In this document: positions 45,440 to 54,860 of the stretch, one piece after another
Layout of the letters: every line of letters begins with the position of its first letter
Numbering within the stretch: position 1 is the first letter of the stretch
DNA from: Opitutus sp. GAS368
Lineage (GTDB): Bacteria > Verrucomicrobiota > Verrucomicrobiia > Opitutales > UBA953
Length of the DNA stretch: 64,000 bases
Assembly: GCA_945866215.1 (NCBI GenBank)
Contig: CAMBGQ010000005.1
Coordinates: forward strand, 1-64,000
Direction: 5' to 3'
Notes under the pieces: model-generated
What the model was told of the DNA's origin: nothing
The model's database searches: none
The model's input: only the letters and a program-made list of their open reading frames with translations
Translations under genes and position numbers: made by a program

Positions 45440-45559
45440 CCTCGAATTGAGACACTTTTGATACTTAAACCGTTCGCGTCAATACGGGACGCGTCATTGA
45501 CACCCCCCGCTTTAACCCCTTCATTTGCCCTCTTTTCCTTCAAGAAAGCCCATCTCCCG

Positions 45560-46630
45560 ATGACTCATAACACGGACGACCTTCGCATCCGCAGCCAGCT
45601 CCCCCTGCTGGCTCCTTCCCGCGTGCTCCAGGAGCTGCCCGTCTCAGAAAAGGCCGCCGAGGTCGTTGCGACAGCCCGCCGAGACGCCGCTAAGGTGATT
45701 TCCGGCCAGGATGACCGCCTGTTGGTCATCGTAGGCCCCTGCTCGGTGCATGACCCCAAGGCCGCCTTGGAGTATGCCGCGCTTCTGCAGGCCGAGGCCC
45801 GGAAGCATGCCGCCGACCTCCTCATCATCATGCGCGTCTATTTCGAGAAGCCGCGCACCACCGTCGGGTGGAAGGGCCTGATCAACGACCCGCAGGTCGA
45901 TGGCTCCTTCCATATTAACGACGGCCTTCGCCTCGCCCGTGGCCTGCTCGCGCAGATCGCCGAGATGGGCCTGCCGGCCGCGACCGAGTTCCTCGACCCC
46001 ATCACGCCCCAATACTTGGCCGACCTCGTCGGCTATGGCGCCATCGGCGCGCGCACGACCGAAAGCCAGATTCACCGCGAGCTCGCTTCAGGCTTATCGA
46101 TGCCCGTCGGTTTCAAGAACGGTACCGATGGCTCGGTCCAGGTCGCCGTCGACGCCTGCCTCTCGGCCCGCGCCTCCCATTGGTTCCCGTCCGTCACCAA
46201 GGAGGGCAGCGTCGCGATCTTCCAGACCGCCGGTAATCCGGATGCGCATGTCATCCTGCGCGGCGGTTCGCGGACTGGTCCGAACTACGGCGCCGAGTTC
46301 GTCACCGACGCCGCCGCCCGCATCCAGAAGGCTGGCCTGAATACCCGCCTCGTTGTCGATTGCTCGCATGGCAACAGCTCCAAGGACCATCGCCGTCAGC
46401 CGCTCGTGGCGGCCGACATCGCTGCCCAGGTGGGCGCCGGCACGCGCGTGATCGCCGGCGTGATGATCGAAAGCCACCTCGTCGAAGGCCGGCAGGATTG
46501 GAAAGGCCAAGAGGCCTCCGCCTACGGGTGCAGCATCACCGACGCCTGTATTTCCTTCCCGGAGACCGTTCCCGTCCTCGCCGGGCTCGCCGCCGCCGTC
46601 CGCGCCCGGCGCGTCCTCACTCCCGCCTGA
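45560..46630 (+). CDS. aroF: 3-deoxy-7-phosphoheptulonate synthase (class I DAHP synthase)
   Basis: 356 aa from the ATG at 45560; the ORF-track start adds 34 residues with no homology. Class I DAHP synthase motifs are clear: LLVIVGPCSVHDPKAALEYA near residue 55, MRVYFEKPRTTVGWKGLINDP near residue 95 (substrate Arg/Lys and metal Cys-like region), AIGARTTESQIHRELASGLS, GFKNGTDG and VDCSHGNSSKDHRRQP (metal His). It catalyses the first step of the shikimate pathway. The regulatory specificity (Phe, Tyr or Trp) cannot be read by eye. The downstream Lrp-type regulator starts 8 bases later. aroK is nearby but on another transcript. Confidence 0.94.
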   Translation: MTHNTDDLRIRSQLPLLAPSRVLQELPVSEKAAEVVATARRDAAKVISGQDDRLLVIVGPCSVHDPKAALEYAALLQAEARKHAADLLIIMRVYFEKPRTTVGWKGLINDPQVDGSFHINDGLRLARGLLAQIAEMGLPAATEFLDPITPQYLADLVGYGAIGARTTESQIHRELASGLSMPVGFKNGTDGSVQVAVDACLSARASHWFPSVTKEGSVAIFQTAGNPDAHVILRGGSRTGPNYGAEFVTDAAARIQKAGLNTRLVVDCSHGNSSKDHRRQPLVAADIAAQVGAGTRVIAGVMIESHLVEGRQDWKGQEASAYGCSITDACISFPETVPVLAGLAAAVRARRVLTPA

Positions 46631-46638
46631 TTTCCGCC

Positions 46639-47121
46639 ATGAACTCCGTACTCAAGCTCATCCTCGACGGGGAAGCCCTCGATACCCACCAGATTGGCCA
46701 GATCCTCGGACTCGGCGCCGAAGCCGTCGAGCGAGAGCTCACGGCCCTGCGCAAGCAAGGCGTCCTGCTGGGCATGCGTCCGGTACTCAACCCGAGCTAC
46801 GAGTCCGAACACCGCGTCCGCGCCGTCATCGAGATTAAGATTCGTACGGAGGGCGTCGGCGGCTTCGACGGCATCGCCGAACGCATCTCCAGTTTCGAAC
46901 AGGTAGAGAGCTGCTACTTGATGTCCGGCGGCTACGATCTCCTCGTCGTCGTCGCGGCCGACAACCTTTACAAAGTGGCCGGCTTCGTCCACGAACGCCT
47001 CGCTCGCATCGACGGCGTGCAGGGCACCTCGACGCACTTCTTCCTCCGTGCTTACAAGAAAGACGGTTTCATCGTGACCGCCGAGGGCTCCCGTCGCGAC
47101 CAGCCCTCGGTCAGCCCCTGA
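46639..47121 (+). CDS. Lrp/AsnC-family transcriptional regulator
   Basis: 160 aa from the ATG at 46639; the ORF-track start extends into the DAHP synthase gene. Residues 1-60 form a helix-turn-helix (LDTHQIGQILGLGAEAVERELTALRKQGVL), and residues 75-150 an RAM/AsnC ligand-binding domain (VESCYLMSGGYDLLVVVAA). It is 13 bases upstream of an aminotransferase gene. Lrp-type regulators often control such neighbouring amino-acid genes, so the aminotransferase and/or aroF are probable targets (inference). Confidence 0.88.
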   Translation: MNSVLKLILDGEALDTHQIGQILGLGAEAVERELTALRKQGVLLGMRPVLNPSYESEHRVRAVIEIKIRTEGVGGFDGIAERISSFEQVESCYLMSGGYDLLVVVAADNLYKVAGFVHERLARIDGVQGTSTHFFLRAYKKDGFIVTAEGSRRDQPSVSP

Positions 47122-47134
47122 GCCCTGCCTGACC

Positions 47135-48310
47135 ATGGATGCTTCCGGCCGTTTCGTGGCGCGACATGTCGCGACCTTGCCCAAATCGGGCATCCGTGAC
47201 TTCTTCGCCATCGTGTCCCAGATGAAGGACGCCGTGACCTTGGGTATCGGGGAGCCGGATTTCGTCACGCCCTACCATATCCGCGAGGCCGCGATCGCCT
47301 CCCTCGAAAAGGGTCGCACCTCCTATACGGATAACCGCGGCACCCAGCAGTTCCGCGAGGAGATTTCCCGTTACGTCGCCAAGAACTACGGCCCCGAATA
47401 TAATCCCGACACCGAGATCCTCGGCACCATCGGCGTTTCCGAGGCCCTCGATATCCTCCTGCGCGCGACCCTGAACCCCGGCGACAAAGTCCTCTACCAC
47501 GAGCCCTGCTATGTGAGCTACGCCCCCAGCGTCACGCTTTGCCACGCCGAGGCCATCCCGGTGCGCACCATCGCTGCCGACCAGTTCGCGCTTGATCCGG
47601 CCGCGCTCCGCGCCGCCTGGCAGCCGGGCTGCAAGATGCTCATCTTAAACTTCCCGACGAACCCCACCGGTGGGACCGCTGAGCGGGCCAAGCTCGAGGC
47701 CATCGCCAAGTTCGCCATCGAGAAGGACTTGCTGGTCGCGTCCGACGAAATCTACTCCGAGCTCACCTTCGAAGGAGACCACGTCTCAATCGCTTCGCTG
47801 CCGGGCATGCGCGAGCGCACGGTCTTCCTCCACGGCTTCTCCAAGGGTTTCGCCATGACTGGCTTCCGTATCGGCTACGCCTGCGGTCCCGCCGCCGTCA
47901 TCGACGGCATGCTCAAGGTGCACCAATACGCGATCATGTGCGCCCCGATCATGAGCCAGGAAGCCGCCGTCGAGGCGCTTCGTAATGGCCGCGACTCGAT
48001 GCTGCACATGCGCGACAAGTATCGCGAACGCCGCGACTTCATCGTCCGGCGCTTCAACGAGCTCGGCCTGAACTGCCATCTCCCCCGCGGCGCCTTCTAC
48101 GCCTTCCCGGACATCACGTCCACGGGCTTGGATTCCATGACTTTTGCCCGGAAGCTGCTCGAAGAGCAGAAAGTGGCCGTGGTCCCGGGGACGGCCTTCG
48201 GCTCGGCCGGCGCGGGTTTCTGCCGCGCGTCCTTCTCGACCAGTTACGAACGCATCCACGAGGCTGGTGAGCGGATTGCCCGCTTCCTGGAAGCCCTCCC
48301 GCGTCGCTGA
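47135..48310 (+). CDS. Class I/II PLP-dependent aminotransferase
   Basis: 391 aa. It has LGIGEPDFVTPYHIREAA near residue 35, NFPTNPTGG near residue 170, SDEIYSELTFEG near residue 205, and the PLP lysine in HGFSKGFAMTGFRIGYACG near residue 235. It resembles the AspC/AlaT/PatA group that pairs with Lrp/AsnC genes in Firmicutes and other phyla. Likely substrates are alanine, aspartate or aromatic amino acids. The context (aroF, Lrp regulator) slightly favours an aromatic or alanine enzyme. The exact specificity is unresolved. Confidence 0.88.
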   Translation: MDASGRFVARHVATLPKSGIRDFFAIVSQMKDAVTLGIGEPDFVTPYHIREAAIASLEKGRTSYTDNRGTQQFREEISRYVAKNYGPEYNPDTEILGTIGVSEALDILLRATLNPGDKVLYHEPCYVSYAPSVTLCHAEAIPVRTIAADQFALDPAALRAAWQPGCKMLILNFPTNPTGGTAERAKLEAIAKFAIEKDLLVASDEIYSELTFEGDHVSIASLPGMRERTVFLHGFSKGFAMTGFRIGYACGPAAVIDGMLKVHQYAIMCAPIMSQEAAVEALRNGRDSMLHMRDKYRERRDFIVRRFNELGLNCHLPRGAFYAFPDITSTGLDSMTFARKLLEEQKVAVVPGTAFGSAGAGFCRASFSTSYERIHEAGERIARFLEALPRR

Positions 48311-48355
48311 GCATCCTTGCTTGCTAGGCGGGCGGGTAGCCCCGACTGTCCGCCC

Positions 48356-50011
48356 ATGGAACGGAATACCGAAATCTCCCGCGCAGTCGCTATCGTGGGC
48401 CGTCCCAACGTCGGGAAAAGCCGCCTTTTCAACCGCCTCGTGGGCCGCCGTATCTCGATTGTACACGATCAGCCGGGGGTCACGCGCGACCTCATCACGT
48501 CCGACATCTTCGAAGGTCGCTACACCCTGATGGATACCGGTGGCATCGGCCTTTATCGTGCCGAGCTGACGCCTAAGCTCATTGCTGACGCCGTGGAAGA
48601 GCAGGTCGACTTCGCCCTCGCCGCCGCCGCGCTCGTACTTCTCGTCGTTGACGCTTTTGAGGGCTGTACCGCCCTTGACCTCGAAGTCGCCGCCATGCTG
48701 CGTCAGGCCGGCAAGAAGGTCGTCGTCGTCGCCAACAAGGCAGACACCGAAGAACGCGACGGCCTGATGTCCGAATTTTTTGCTCTTGGTTTCGGCGAGC
48801 CTCTCCTCATCTCCGCCGAACACGGCCGCGGCATCCCGCAGCTCCAGACGCTGATCATCAAGTTGCTCGGGCCAGAGCCTGCGACCCCACGCGAGGAGGG
48901 CCCGCGTCCGATCCGCCTCGCCCTCGCCGGCCGCCCGAACGTCGGCAAGAGCTCGCTCGGCAACCGCCTGCTCGGCGCCTCTCGCCTGATTGTCAGCGAA
49001 GTCGCCGGTACGACGCGCGACCCCGTCCGCGCCGGACTTTCCCGCACCAAAGCCGACGGCTCCCAGGCGAAGTTCTCGCTCGTCGACACCGCTGGTCGGC
49101 GCACCGCCAACAAGCGCGACACCCTTGATTTCTTCTCGCAGGTCCGTTCCGACGAGATTCTCGCCGAGACGGACGTGGTCTTCCTCGTGCTCGATGCCGG
49201 CCAAGGTGTGACGCGTATCGATAAGCAGCTGGCGGGCGAACTCGCCTTGCTGGGCTGCGGCCTCGTCCTCGTGGTCAACAAGTGGGACCTCGCAAAGAAA
49301 GCCTTCCGCGACAAGAATATCGACGGTTTCGAGGACGAAGAGGAATTCCGCGCCAAGTTCCGCTCCGCCATCCGCCGCGAACTTTTCTTCCTCCCCGAGC
49401 CTCCGATTCTGTTCGTCTCCGCCCAGACCGGCCTCCGTGCTGAAGACATGCTCGATGCGGCCGAAGGCGTCTTCGTCCGCGCCGGCACTGCTATCTCCAC
49501 CGGCCGCCTCAACCGCGTCGTGCAGGACCTGATGATCAAGCGCCCTCCGCGCATGGTCTCCGGTAAGCGCTTCAAGTGCTATTACGTGACGCAGGTTTCG
49601 AAGCGCCCCATCCGTTTCCGCCTTTTCTGTAATTCCGAGGAACGCCTCGAGGACGCCTACCAGCGCTTCCTCGTGAAAGGGGTGCATGAGAGCTTCGATC
49701 TGGCCGGCGTCCCGCTGTTCCTGGACATCGTCGGCAAGCCGAAGCAGACTGGTCGGCGGGCCGGCGGCCCCGGTTCGGCTGCCGGTGCCCTGCCGCCCGA
49801 GGAGGGTGAAGTTCGGCGGCCGCTGACGAAGGTGCCTAGCCAAGCCGCCGACAAGACCGCGCCCAAGAAGGCCCTGGGCCCGTCGGGTCCTCGCCTCGGT
49901 AAATCCAAGAACCCGCGCAGCAAGGTCGGCCCCGTTCGCAAGAAATCCTACACCCGCTGGGATAAGCCGCGCTCGCTGAAAGGTCGCGCCGCGCGTCAGG
50001 CCCGCAAGTAA
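48356..50011 (+). CDS. der: Ribosome assembly GTPase Der (EngA) with basic C-terminal extension
   Basis: 551 aa from the ATG at 48356. Two G domains are evident: the first with VGRPNVGKSRLFNRLVG, DTGG and NKAD; the second from about residue 185 with GRPNVGKSSLGNRLLG, DTAGRR and NKWD. The KH-like domain follows (PPRMVSGKRFKCYYVTQVS). About 90 residues beyond the usual end form a basic, disordered Lys/Arg/Pro tail (KNPRSKVGPVRKKSYTRWDK), likely to bind rRNA. Der promotes 50S subunit maturation. fmt starts three bases after the stop. Confidence 0.95.
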   Translation: MERNTEISRAVAIVGRPNVGKSRLFNRLVGRRISIVHDQPGVTRDLITSDIFEGRYTLMDTGGIGLYRAELTPKLIADAVEEQVDFALAAAALVLLVVDAFEGCTALDLEVAAMLRQAGKKVVVVANKADTEERDGLMSEFFALGFGEPLLISAEHGRGIPQLQTLIIKLLGPEPATPREEGPRPIRLALAGRPNVGKSSLGNRLLGASRLIVSEVAGTTRDPVRAGLSRTKADGSQAKFSLVDTAGRRTANKRDTLDFFSQVRSDEILAETDVVFLVLDAGQGVTRIDKQLAGELALLGCGLVLVVNKWDLAKKAFRDKNIDGFEDEEEFRAKFRSAIRRELFFLPEPPILFVSAQTGLRAEDMLDAAEGVFVRAGTAISTGRLNRVVQDLMIKRPPRMVSGKRFKCYYVTQVSKRPIRFRLFCNSEERLEDAYQRFLVKGVHESFDLAGVPLFLDIVGKPKQTGRRAGGPGSAAGALPPEEGEVRRPLTKVPSQAADKTAPKKALGPSGPRLGKSKNPRSKVGPVRKKSYTRWDKPRSLKGRAARQARK

Positions 50012-50014
50012 AGC

Positions 50015-51007
50015 ATGCCCCGGAGACTGGTCCTGCTCGGTTCGGATGAAATCGCGCTCCCGGCCTTCGCCGCGGCCCGCGCCTTACCTGACACCGAGGT
50101 GGTGGCCGTGTATTCGCAGCCAGACCGTCCCGCCGGGCGCGGTCAGGAGGTCCGGTCGAACCCCGTCGCCGCCTGGGCGCGCGTGGAGGGCCTCAACCTG
50201 CTCCAGCCCGAGAAACTGGAGGCCGCCGACGCGGCGCAACTCGTCGCGCTCCGGGCTGATCTCGGCGTGGTGATGGCCTACGGTCAGCTTCTGAAAGAAG
50301 ATTTCCTCGCGGCCCCGCGCCTCGGCTTCGTCAATTTCCATGGCTCGCTGCTGCCGGCCTTGCGCGGCGCCACGCCCGTCGAGGGCGCCCTCGCGCTCGG
50401 ACTCGTCGAGACGGGCGTCTCCTTGCAGCAGATTGTTCGCAAGCTCGACGCTGGTCCGATCCATGCCGCTGTGCGGACCGTAGTCCGACCTGGTGAGGGC
50501 CGGGTGGCCTTGCGCGCGCGCTTGGGCGTCCTCGCTGGCGAGCTCGCCGCCGGCGCGTTGCCAGCGGTGCTGGCCGGGACTTCGCCCGCCATCCCGCAGG
50601 ATGAGACCCAGGCCACCTTCGCGCGGCGCCTCGCGCGCGAGGACGCTCCTTTAGACTTTCGTCAGCCAGCCTCCACCCTGAGTCGGCGGATCCTTGCCGT
50701 CGCAGGCTGGCCTGGTTCCACCTTTGGCCATTGCGGCGTGTCGCTCAAAATTGGTGCCGCCTACGCGGAGGACATCGCGGCGCCCGCCTCACCTGGCACG
50801 CTCGTCGCCGCCGATCGCACTGGCGTGCGCATCGCGTGCGGCCAGGGCGTGCTCGTCGTCACGCAGCTGCAGCGGCCGGGCGGCAAGATGCTGTCGGCAG
50901 GAGAATTCCTGGCCGGCTATCCGCTCGCCTTGGGCGAGTCGCTGGACTCCGCCGAGATGCCTGCCTTCGTCTCCGACCAGCCGTTTCCGCGGGTACCCAA
51001 GGCATAA
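50015..51007 (+). CDS. fmt: Methionyl-tRNA formyltransferase
   Basis: 330 aa. The N-terminal formyltransferase domain shows LVLLGSDEIALPAFAAA, YSQPDRPAGRGQEVR, VVMAYGQLL and FVNFHGSLLPALRGATPVEGAL with the catalytic Asn-His. The C-terminal OB-like domain (from about residue 210) is typical. It formylates initiator Met-tRNA. Three bases separate it from der, so they form a unit. The gene is followed, after 39 bp, by the OstA-like lpt gene. Confidence 0.95.
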   Translation: MPRRLVLLGSDEIALPAFAAARALPDTEVVAVYSQPDRPAGRGQEVRSNPVAAWARVEGLNLLQPEKLEAADAAQLVALRADLGVVMAYGQLLKEDFLAAPRLGFVNFHGSLLPALRGATPVEGALALGLVETGVSLQQIVRKLDAGPIHAAVRTVVRPGEGRVALRARLGVLAGELAAGALPAVLAGTSPAIPQDETQATFARRLAREDAPLDFRQPASTLSRRILAVAGWPGSTFGHCGVSLKIGAAYAEDIAAPASPGTLVAADRTGVRIACGQGVLVVTQLQRPGGKMLSAGEFLAGYPLALGESLDSAEMPAFVSDQPFPRVPKA

Positions 51008-51045
51008 TCGCTTGATTAGCCCCCGCCGCTGGTTGTCATAAAGGC

Positions 51046-53118
51046 ATGCGAGCCGTCCTTCTCTGCCTCTGCTTGGCCGTGGGTGCTGTGGCGCAGCAGA
51101 AAGACCTCACGTTCCGGCAGGTCGTGGGCGGTTCTTTTTCAGGTTTCTCCGAAGATGCGAAGGCCGAGAAGGTCTTCGAGGCGACGGCTAAGCTCATGAG
51201 TCCGACCGCCGAAGCGGGCGTCTGGGACATGGAAGCGATTCAAGTTCAGTCGTTCCGTGACGGCAAACCTTGGGCGGTGTTCACGAGTCCCCGCGGCATG
51301 ATGGTGCCCGCTAAGCGGGCGGCGCAGGGTGCGGACGTGGTCCGCTCCTCGTCGCCGTCGTTCAATGTCGCCGGCAAGGGCTGGAGCTGGCGTTCGACGC
51401 CCCAAGGCGACAGCTTCGCAATCCTCGCCGACGTCGTGGCCGAACTTGATCTCGCCAAGCCGCCTTCCCGCCGTCTCCGCTTGCGCGCCCCCCGCATGGA
51501 CGCCTCTCCCGTCGAGGGCGGCACGCTCATGATCTTCCAAGGCGGTGTGGTCGCCGAACGTCTCGGCGAGCGCATCACCTGTGAGCGCCTGGAATGTTTG
51601 GTCAGCGACGGCCCCGGCGGTGACGCCGGCTGCCGCTCACTTGTCGCCTCGGGTCGCGTGGTCCGAGTGCTCGAACGGCAGACCTTGCGCGGCGATAGCG
51701 CGACGTTCGACCCTAAGGACGAATCCGCCGAATTATTCGGTCGGGTCGAGCTCGAGGAACCGGAACTCAAGGCCTCTGCACAACGCTTGCGTCATGAGCC
51801 CAAGCTCGGTCTGACGCAGCTCTTCGCCGGCGACGGCCAGCCGGTGAAGATGCAGCTCAAGCGCAAAAAGCAGGAGCCGGCTGATCTCGCCGGCGAACGC
51901 GTCACGGTCCGCCGCGACGCCGCCACGGGGCGTTCGCAGGTGGAAGTGCAGGACAACGCCTCATACCTTTCGGGCCCGTCCCGCCTCACCGCCCGGCGGC
52001 TCATCGCCTCCGAAGCCCGGGACGGAGCGAGCGAACTGTTCGCCGAGGGCGGCGTGAAGGGCCGACTCGAGGGCAATGATTTCGAAGCCGGTAAAGCCCG
52101 CTGGGATCGCGATAAGCGCGTCTTGGACTTACAGGACCTGCCTCGTATGCGCGAAGCCCGCGGGCTCGAGGCGGCGGGCTTTTCGATTCGCACCGACGCG
52201 CTCAAGGACCGTGTCGAGATCCGTTCCGGTCCCGGCATCCGCGCCGCCGTCCGCTTGCCCGCGGCCGAAGCCGGGGCGGCTCCCGGATTGGCGGAAGCCG
52301 ACCAGATTGTGATCGTCACCGAAGAGGGCGCGATGCAGGTCGAACTATCAGGCAACGTACGCTACGTCACCGGAGCAGTCACTACGGAGTCGGACCAGAT
52401 GGTGGCGTTCGCGACGCCCGTCCCGCAGAAGAAGTCCGAATATGAACTCAACAAGGCAATCTTGTCCGGGCGTGTCCGTTACGCCCAGCCGGGGCTGCGC
52501 TGCGCCGCGGAGCGCATCGACCTGACGCCGGCGGTGCAGATCGAGGAGATCCTCGTCCGGGACGCTCTCGTAGGGCGGCCGCGCTTGCTGACCTTATCCG
52601 GCGGCGCTGGTCCCACGCGCCCATACCTTTCCCTCACCTCGACCGGCGGCAAGAACACCGAATTCGTGGCGGATGCGCACGAGGTGCTCACGACGCCTGC
52701 GCTTACGAAATTCTTCCTGCGCGGCGCGGTGGCCATGAAGACCGATGGTACGGACGCGACCTGTGATCTGCTCGAGGGGATGGCTTCACCGGACAAAGCT
52801 GGCAACCTCGTGGCCCGTCAGATTGTCGGCCGCGGCAACGTGGTCGTCGTCGCGGATGGGACGAGGGCGAAGGGTCGCACGCTTGAGATGCTGCCGGAGA
52901 AAGGCACGGCACGGCTGAACGGTGACGCCCGCATCGTCGACAACCAGGGTAACGAGGGCGTGCCGGCGAAGGAGGTCACCTATGATCAAAAGACCAAGTC
53001 CTGGCGCATGGAGTCCGCGCCGGATGATATCAACCCCGGACAAGTGGTGCGTCCGAAAATCTTCCTCGGTCGCGACTTCACCTTGCCGGCGGTCAAAAAT
53101 CTCGACAACGGACGCTGA
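51046..53118 (+). CDS. Large exported OstA/LptA-LptC-like protein
   Basis: 690 aa with a Sec signal peptide (MRAVLLCLCLAVGAVAQQ). The mature part is beta-rich with repeated OstA/LptA-type segments (FQGGVVAERLGERITCERLEC, GRVVRVLERQTLRGDSATF, LSGNVRYVTGAVTTESDQM, GRGNVVVVADGTRAKGRTLEM). The N-terminal 150 residues look LptC-like. The lptB gene follows 18 bases later, so this is very probably a periplasmic bridge component of LPS transport, in effect a fused and enlarged LptA/LptC. Length is about three times that of E. coli LptA. Direct binding of LPS is inferred from family. Confidence 0.78.
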   Translation: MRAVLLCLCLAVGAVAQQKDLTFRQVVGGSFSGFSEDAKAEKVFEATAKLMSPTAEAGVWDMEAIQVQSFRDGKPWAVFTSPRGMMVPAKRAAQGADVVRSSSPSFNVAGKGWSWRSTPQGDSFAILADVVAELDLAKPPSRRLRLRAPRMDASPVEGGTLMIFQGGVVAERLGERITCERLECLVSDGPGGDAGCRSLVASGRVVRVLERQTLRGDSATFDPKDESAELFGRVELEEPELKASAQRLRHEPKLGLTQLFAGDGQPVKMQLKRKKQEPADLAGERVTVRRDAATGRSQVEVQDNASYLSGPSRLTARRLIASEARDGASELFAEGGVKGRLEGNDFEAGKARWDRDKRVLDLQDLPRMREARGLEAAGFSIRTDALKDRVEIRSGPGIRAAVRLPAAEAGAAPGLAEADQIVIVTEEGAMQVELSGNVRYVTGAVTTESDQMVAFATPVPQKKSEYELNKAILSGRVRYAQPGLRCAAERIDLTPAVQIEEILVRDALVGRPRLLTLSGGAGPTRPYLSLTSTGGKNTEFVADAHEVLTTPALTKFFLRGAVAMKTDGTDATCDLLEGMASPDKAGNLVARQIVGRGNVVVVADGTRAKGRTLEMLPEKGTARLNGDARIVDNQGNEGVPAKEVTYDQKTKSWRMESAPDDINPGQVVRPKIFLGRDFTLPAVKNLDNGR

Positions 53119-53136
53119 CCGCCTCCTCCTACCCGC

Positions 53137-53877
53137 ATGGCCGAAACGAGCGAGAAGGGCGTCATCCGCGCGCAAGCTTTGGCCAAGCATTATGACGCCA
53201 AGGTCGCCGTCCAGGACGTCAGCCTGACGCTGCACGCGGGGGAAATCGTCGGCCTGCTCGGTCCCAATGGTGCGGGCAAGACGACGACCTTCTACATGGT
53301 CGTCGGGCTCATCCCGGCCTCGCACGGCCGCGTCTTCCTCGATGGCCGTAACGTGAGCGGCCTACCCATGTGGCAACGGGCGCGCCAGGGCGTCGGCTAC
53401 CTTCCGCAAGAGGCGTCCATCTTCCGCAAGCTTACCGTCTGGGAGAACGTCATGGCCGTGGTGGAGACCCTCGGTCTCGACGCTGCCACGAGCCGGGACC
53501 GCGCCGCTCAGCAGCTCACGGATCTCGGGCTCGAGAAGCTCGCCCGCCAGCCCGCCTTCACGCTTTCCGGCGGCGAACGGCGGCGGCTGGAAATCGCCCG
53601 CGCTCTCGCGACCCAGCCCCGCTTCCTGCTCATGGACGAGCCCTTTAGCGGCGTGGACCCCATCTCGGTCGCCGAGGTCCAGGCGATCATCCGGAAGCTC
53701 AAGGCCCGCGGCATCGGCATCCTGATCACCGACCATAACGTCCGGGAGACCCTCGCGATTGTGGACCGGGCCTATCTGATTCACCAAGGACGCGTGCTTG
53801 TGTCTGGCACTCCCTCCGAAATTATCAATAATCCTGAAAGTCGCCGGCATTACCTCGGCGAAAGTTTTAAACTCTGA
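53137..53877 (+). CDS. lptB: LPS export ABC ATPase
   Basis: 246 aa. It has Walker [16 protein letters not shown]-loop [22 protein letters not shown], signature [17 protein letters not shown], Walker [16 protein letters not shown] and H-loop [12 protein letters not shown], all as in LptB. It powers LptBFG extraction of LPS from the inner membrane. lptF/lptG are not in the window. It lies between the OstA-like gene and hprK, an order partly shared with proteobacterial lptA-lptB-rpoN-hpf-ptsN-hprK clusters. Confidence 0.96.
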   Translation: MAETSEKGVIRAQALAKHYDAKVAVQDVSLTLHAGEIVGLLGPNGAGKTTTFYMVVGLIPASHGRVFLDGRNVSGLPMWQRARQGVGYLPQEASIFRKLTVWENVMAVVETLGLDAATSRDRAAQQLTDLGLEKLARQPAFTLSGGERRRLEIARALATQPRFLLMDEPFSGVDPISVAEVQAIIRKLKARGIGILITDHNVRETLAIVDRAYLIHQGRVLVSGTPSEIINNPESRRHYLGESFKL

Positions 53878-53881
53878 CGCC

Positions 53882-54856
53882 ATGTCCGACCCCTCCCCCG
53901 AAACCCGCCCGGAATCCGTCTCGGTGCGCGAGTTCTTCGACTCCTTCAAGGACATGCTCCAGATGGAGCTCCTCGCCGGCGAGGAGGGGCTCGACAACAT
54001 GGTCTCCGAGAAATCGCTTAACCGTCCCGCCCTCGCCGTGACGGGCTATTTCAAGGAATTCGCCTTCAAGCGCTTGCAGCTCTTCGGCGCGGGCGAGATG
54101 GCCTATCTCTCCGACCAGACCGCACCCTTGCGCGAGAAGCTGCTGGACGACGTCTTTTCGCGGAAGATCCCGGCCGTGGTCGTCTCGCGCGGGCTGCCGG
54201 TCGATGACCTCCTGCTGCGCATCGCCAACCGCCATCGCGTACCGTTGATCCGCACCCAGCTCAAATCCAAGGATTTCTCGGCCGAGGCGACCGTGCTCCT
54301 GGAGGAGAAGTTCGCCCCACGGACCAACCTGCACGCCACCTTGGTCGACATCAAGGGCGTCGGCGTGATGCTCCGCGGCGCCTCCGGTGTCGGGAAGAGC
54401 GAATGCGCTTTGGCGCTCATCGAACGCGGCCACTCCCTCGTGGCGGATGATTTCGTCATCGTGACGCTCATCGCCGACCGTGAGCTGCAGGGCACCTCCA
54501 AGGAACTTAACCGCGGCTACATGGAATGCCGGGGCATCGGCATCATCAACGTCGCCTCGATTTTCGGCATCCGTTCCGTGCGTCGCGAAAAGCGCGTGGA
54601 CCTCGTGGTCACCTTCGTGCTCTGGCAGCCGGGTATGGACGAAGAACGCTCCGGCCTCGAAGTGGAAACCTTTGAGATTCTCGGCCGCAAGGTGCCGCAC
54701 ATGACGATCCCGGTCCGCCCGGGTCGCGACATGGCGCGCCTCGTCGAGGTCGCCGCAATGGTGCAGGCCTTACGCGGCATGGGCCATGATTCCGCCAAGG
54801 AATTCAGCGAACGCCTCATCGATTTCATGGCCAAGGAGAAGCGGGGCGAGGTCTGA
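53882..54856 (+). CDS. hprK: HPr kinase/phosphorylase
   Basis: 324 aa from the ATG at 53882, four bases after lptB; the ORF-track start overlaps lptB. The N-terminal domain of about 135 residues precedes the kinase domain with Walker [26 protein letters not shown] and [16 protein letters not shown] (the HprK signature). HprK phosphorylates and dephosphorylates HPr at Ser46, controlling carbon use. No HPr or PTS gene is in the window; in Gram-negatives without full PTS it can act on other envelope or nitrogen-control circuits. The gene order next to lptB echoes proteobacteria. Confidence 0.95.
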   Translation: MSDPSPETRPESVSVREFFDSFKDMLQMELLAGEEGLDNMVSEKSLNRPALAVTGYFKEFAFKRLQLFGAGEMAYLSDQTAPLREKLLDDVFSRKIPAVVVSRGLPVDDLLLRIANRHRVPLIRTQLKSKDFSAEATVLLEEKFAPRTNLHATLVDIKGVGVMLRGASGVGKSECALALIERGHSLVADDFVIVTLIADRELQGTSKELNRGYMECRGIGIINVASIFGIRSVRREKRVDLVVTFVLWQPGMDEERSGLEVETFEILGRKVPHMTIPVRPGRDMARLVEVAAMVQALRGMGHDSAKEFSERLIDFMAKEKRGEV

Positions 54857-54860
54857 GGCC

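Noticed and set aside
45440-45559. A Fur-box-like sequence between the fur-like gene and aroF
   Set aside because: TTGAGACACTTTTGATACTTAA is only a weak palindrome (about 5 of 9 positions), not convincing as an operator.
47786-49843. A 685-codon minus-strand ORF opposite an aminotransferase and der
   Set aside because: Antisense shadow of two genes with clear motifs. Composition (His/Asp/Gly-rich) is typical of complementary-strand GC artefacts.
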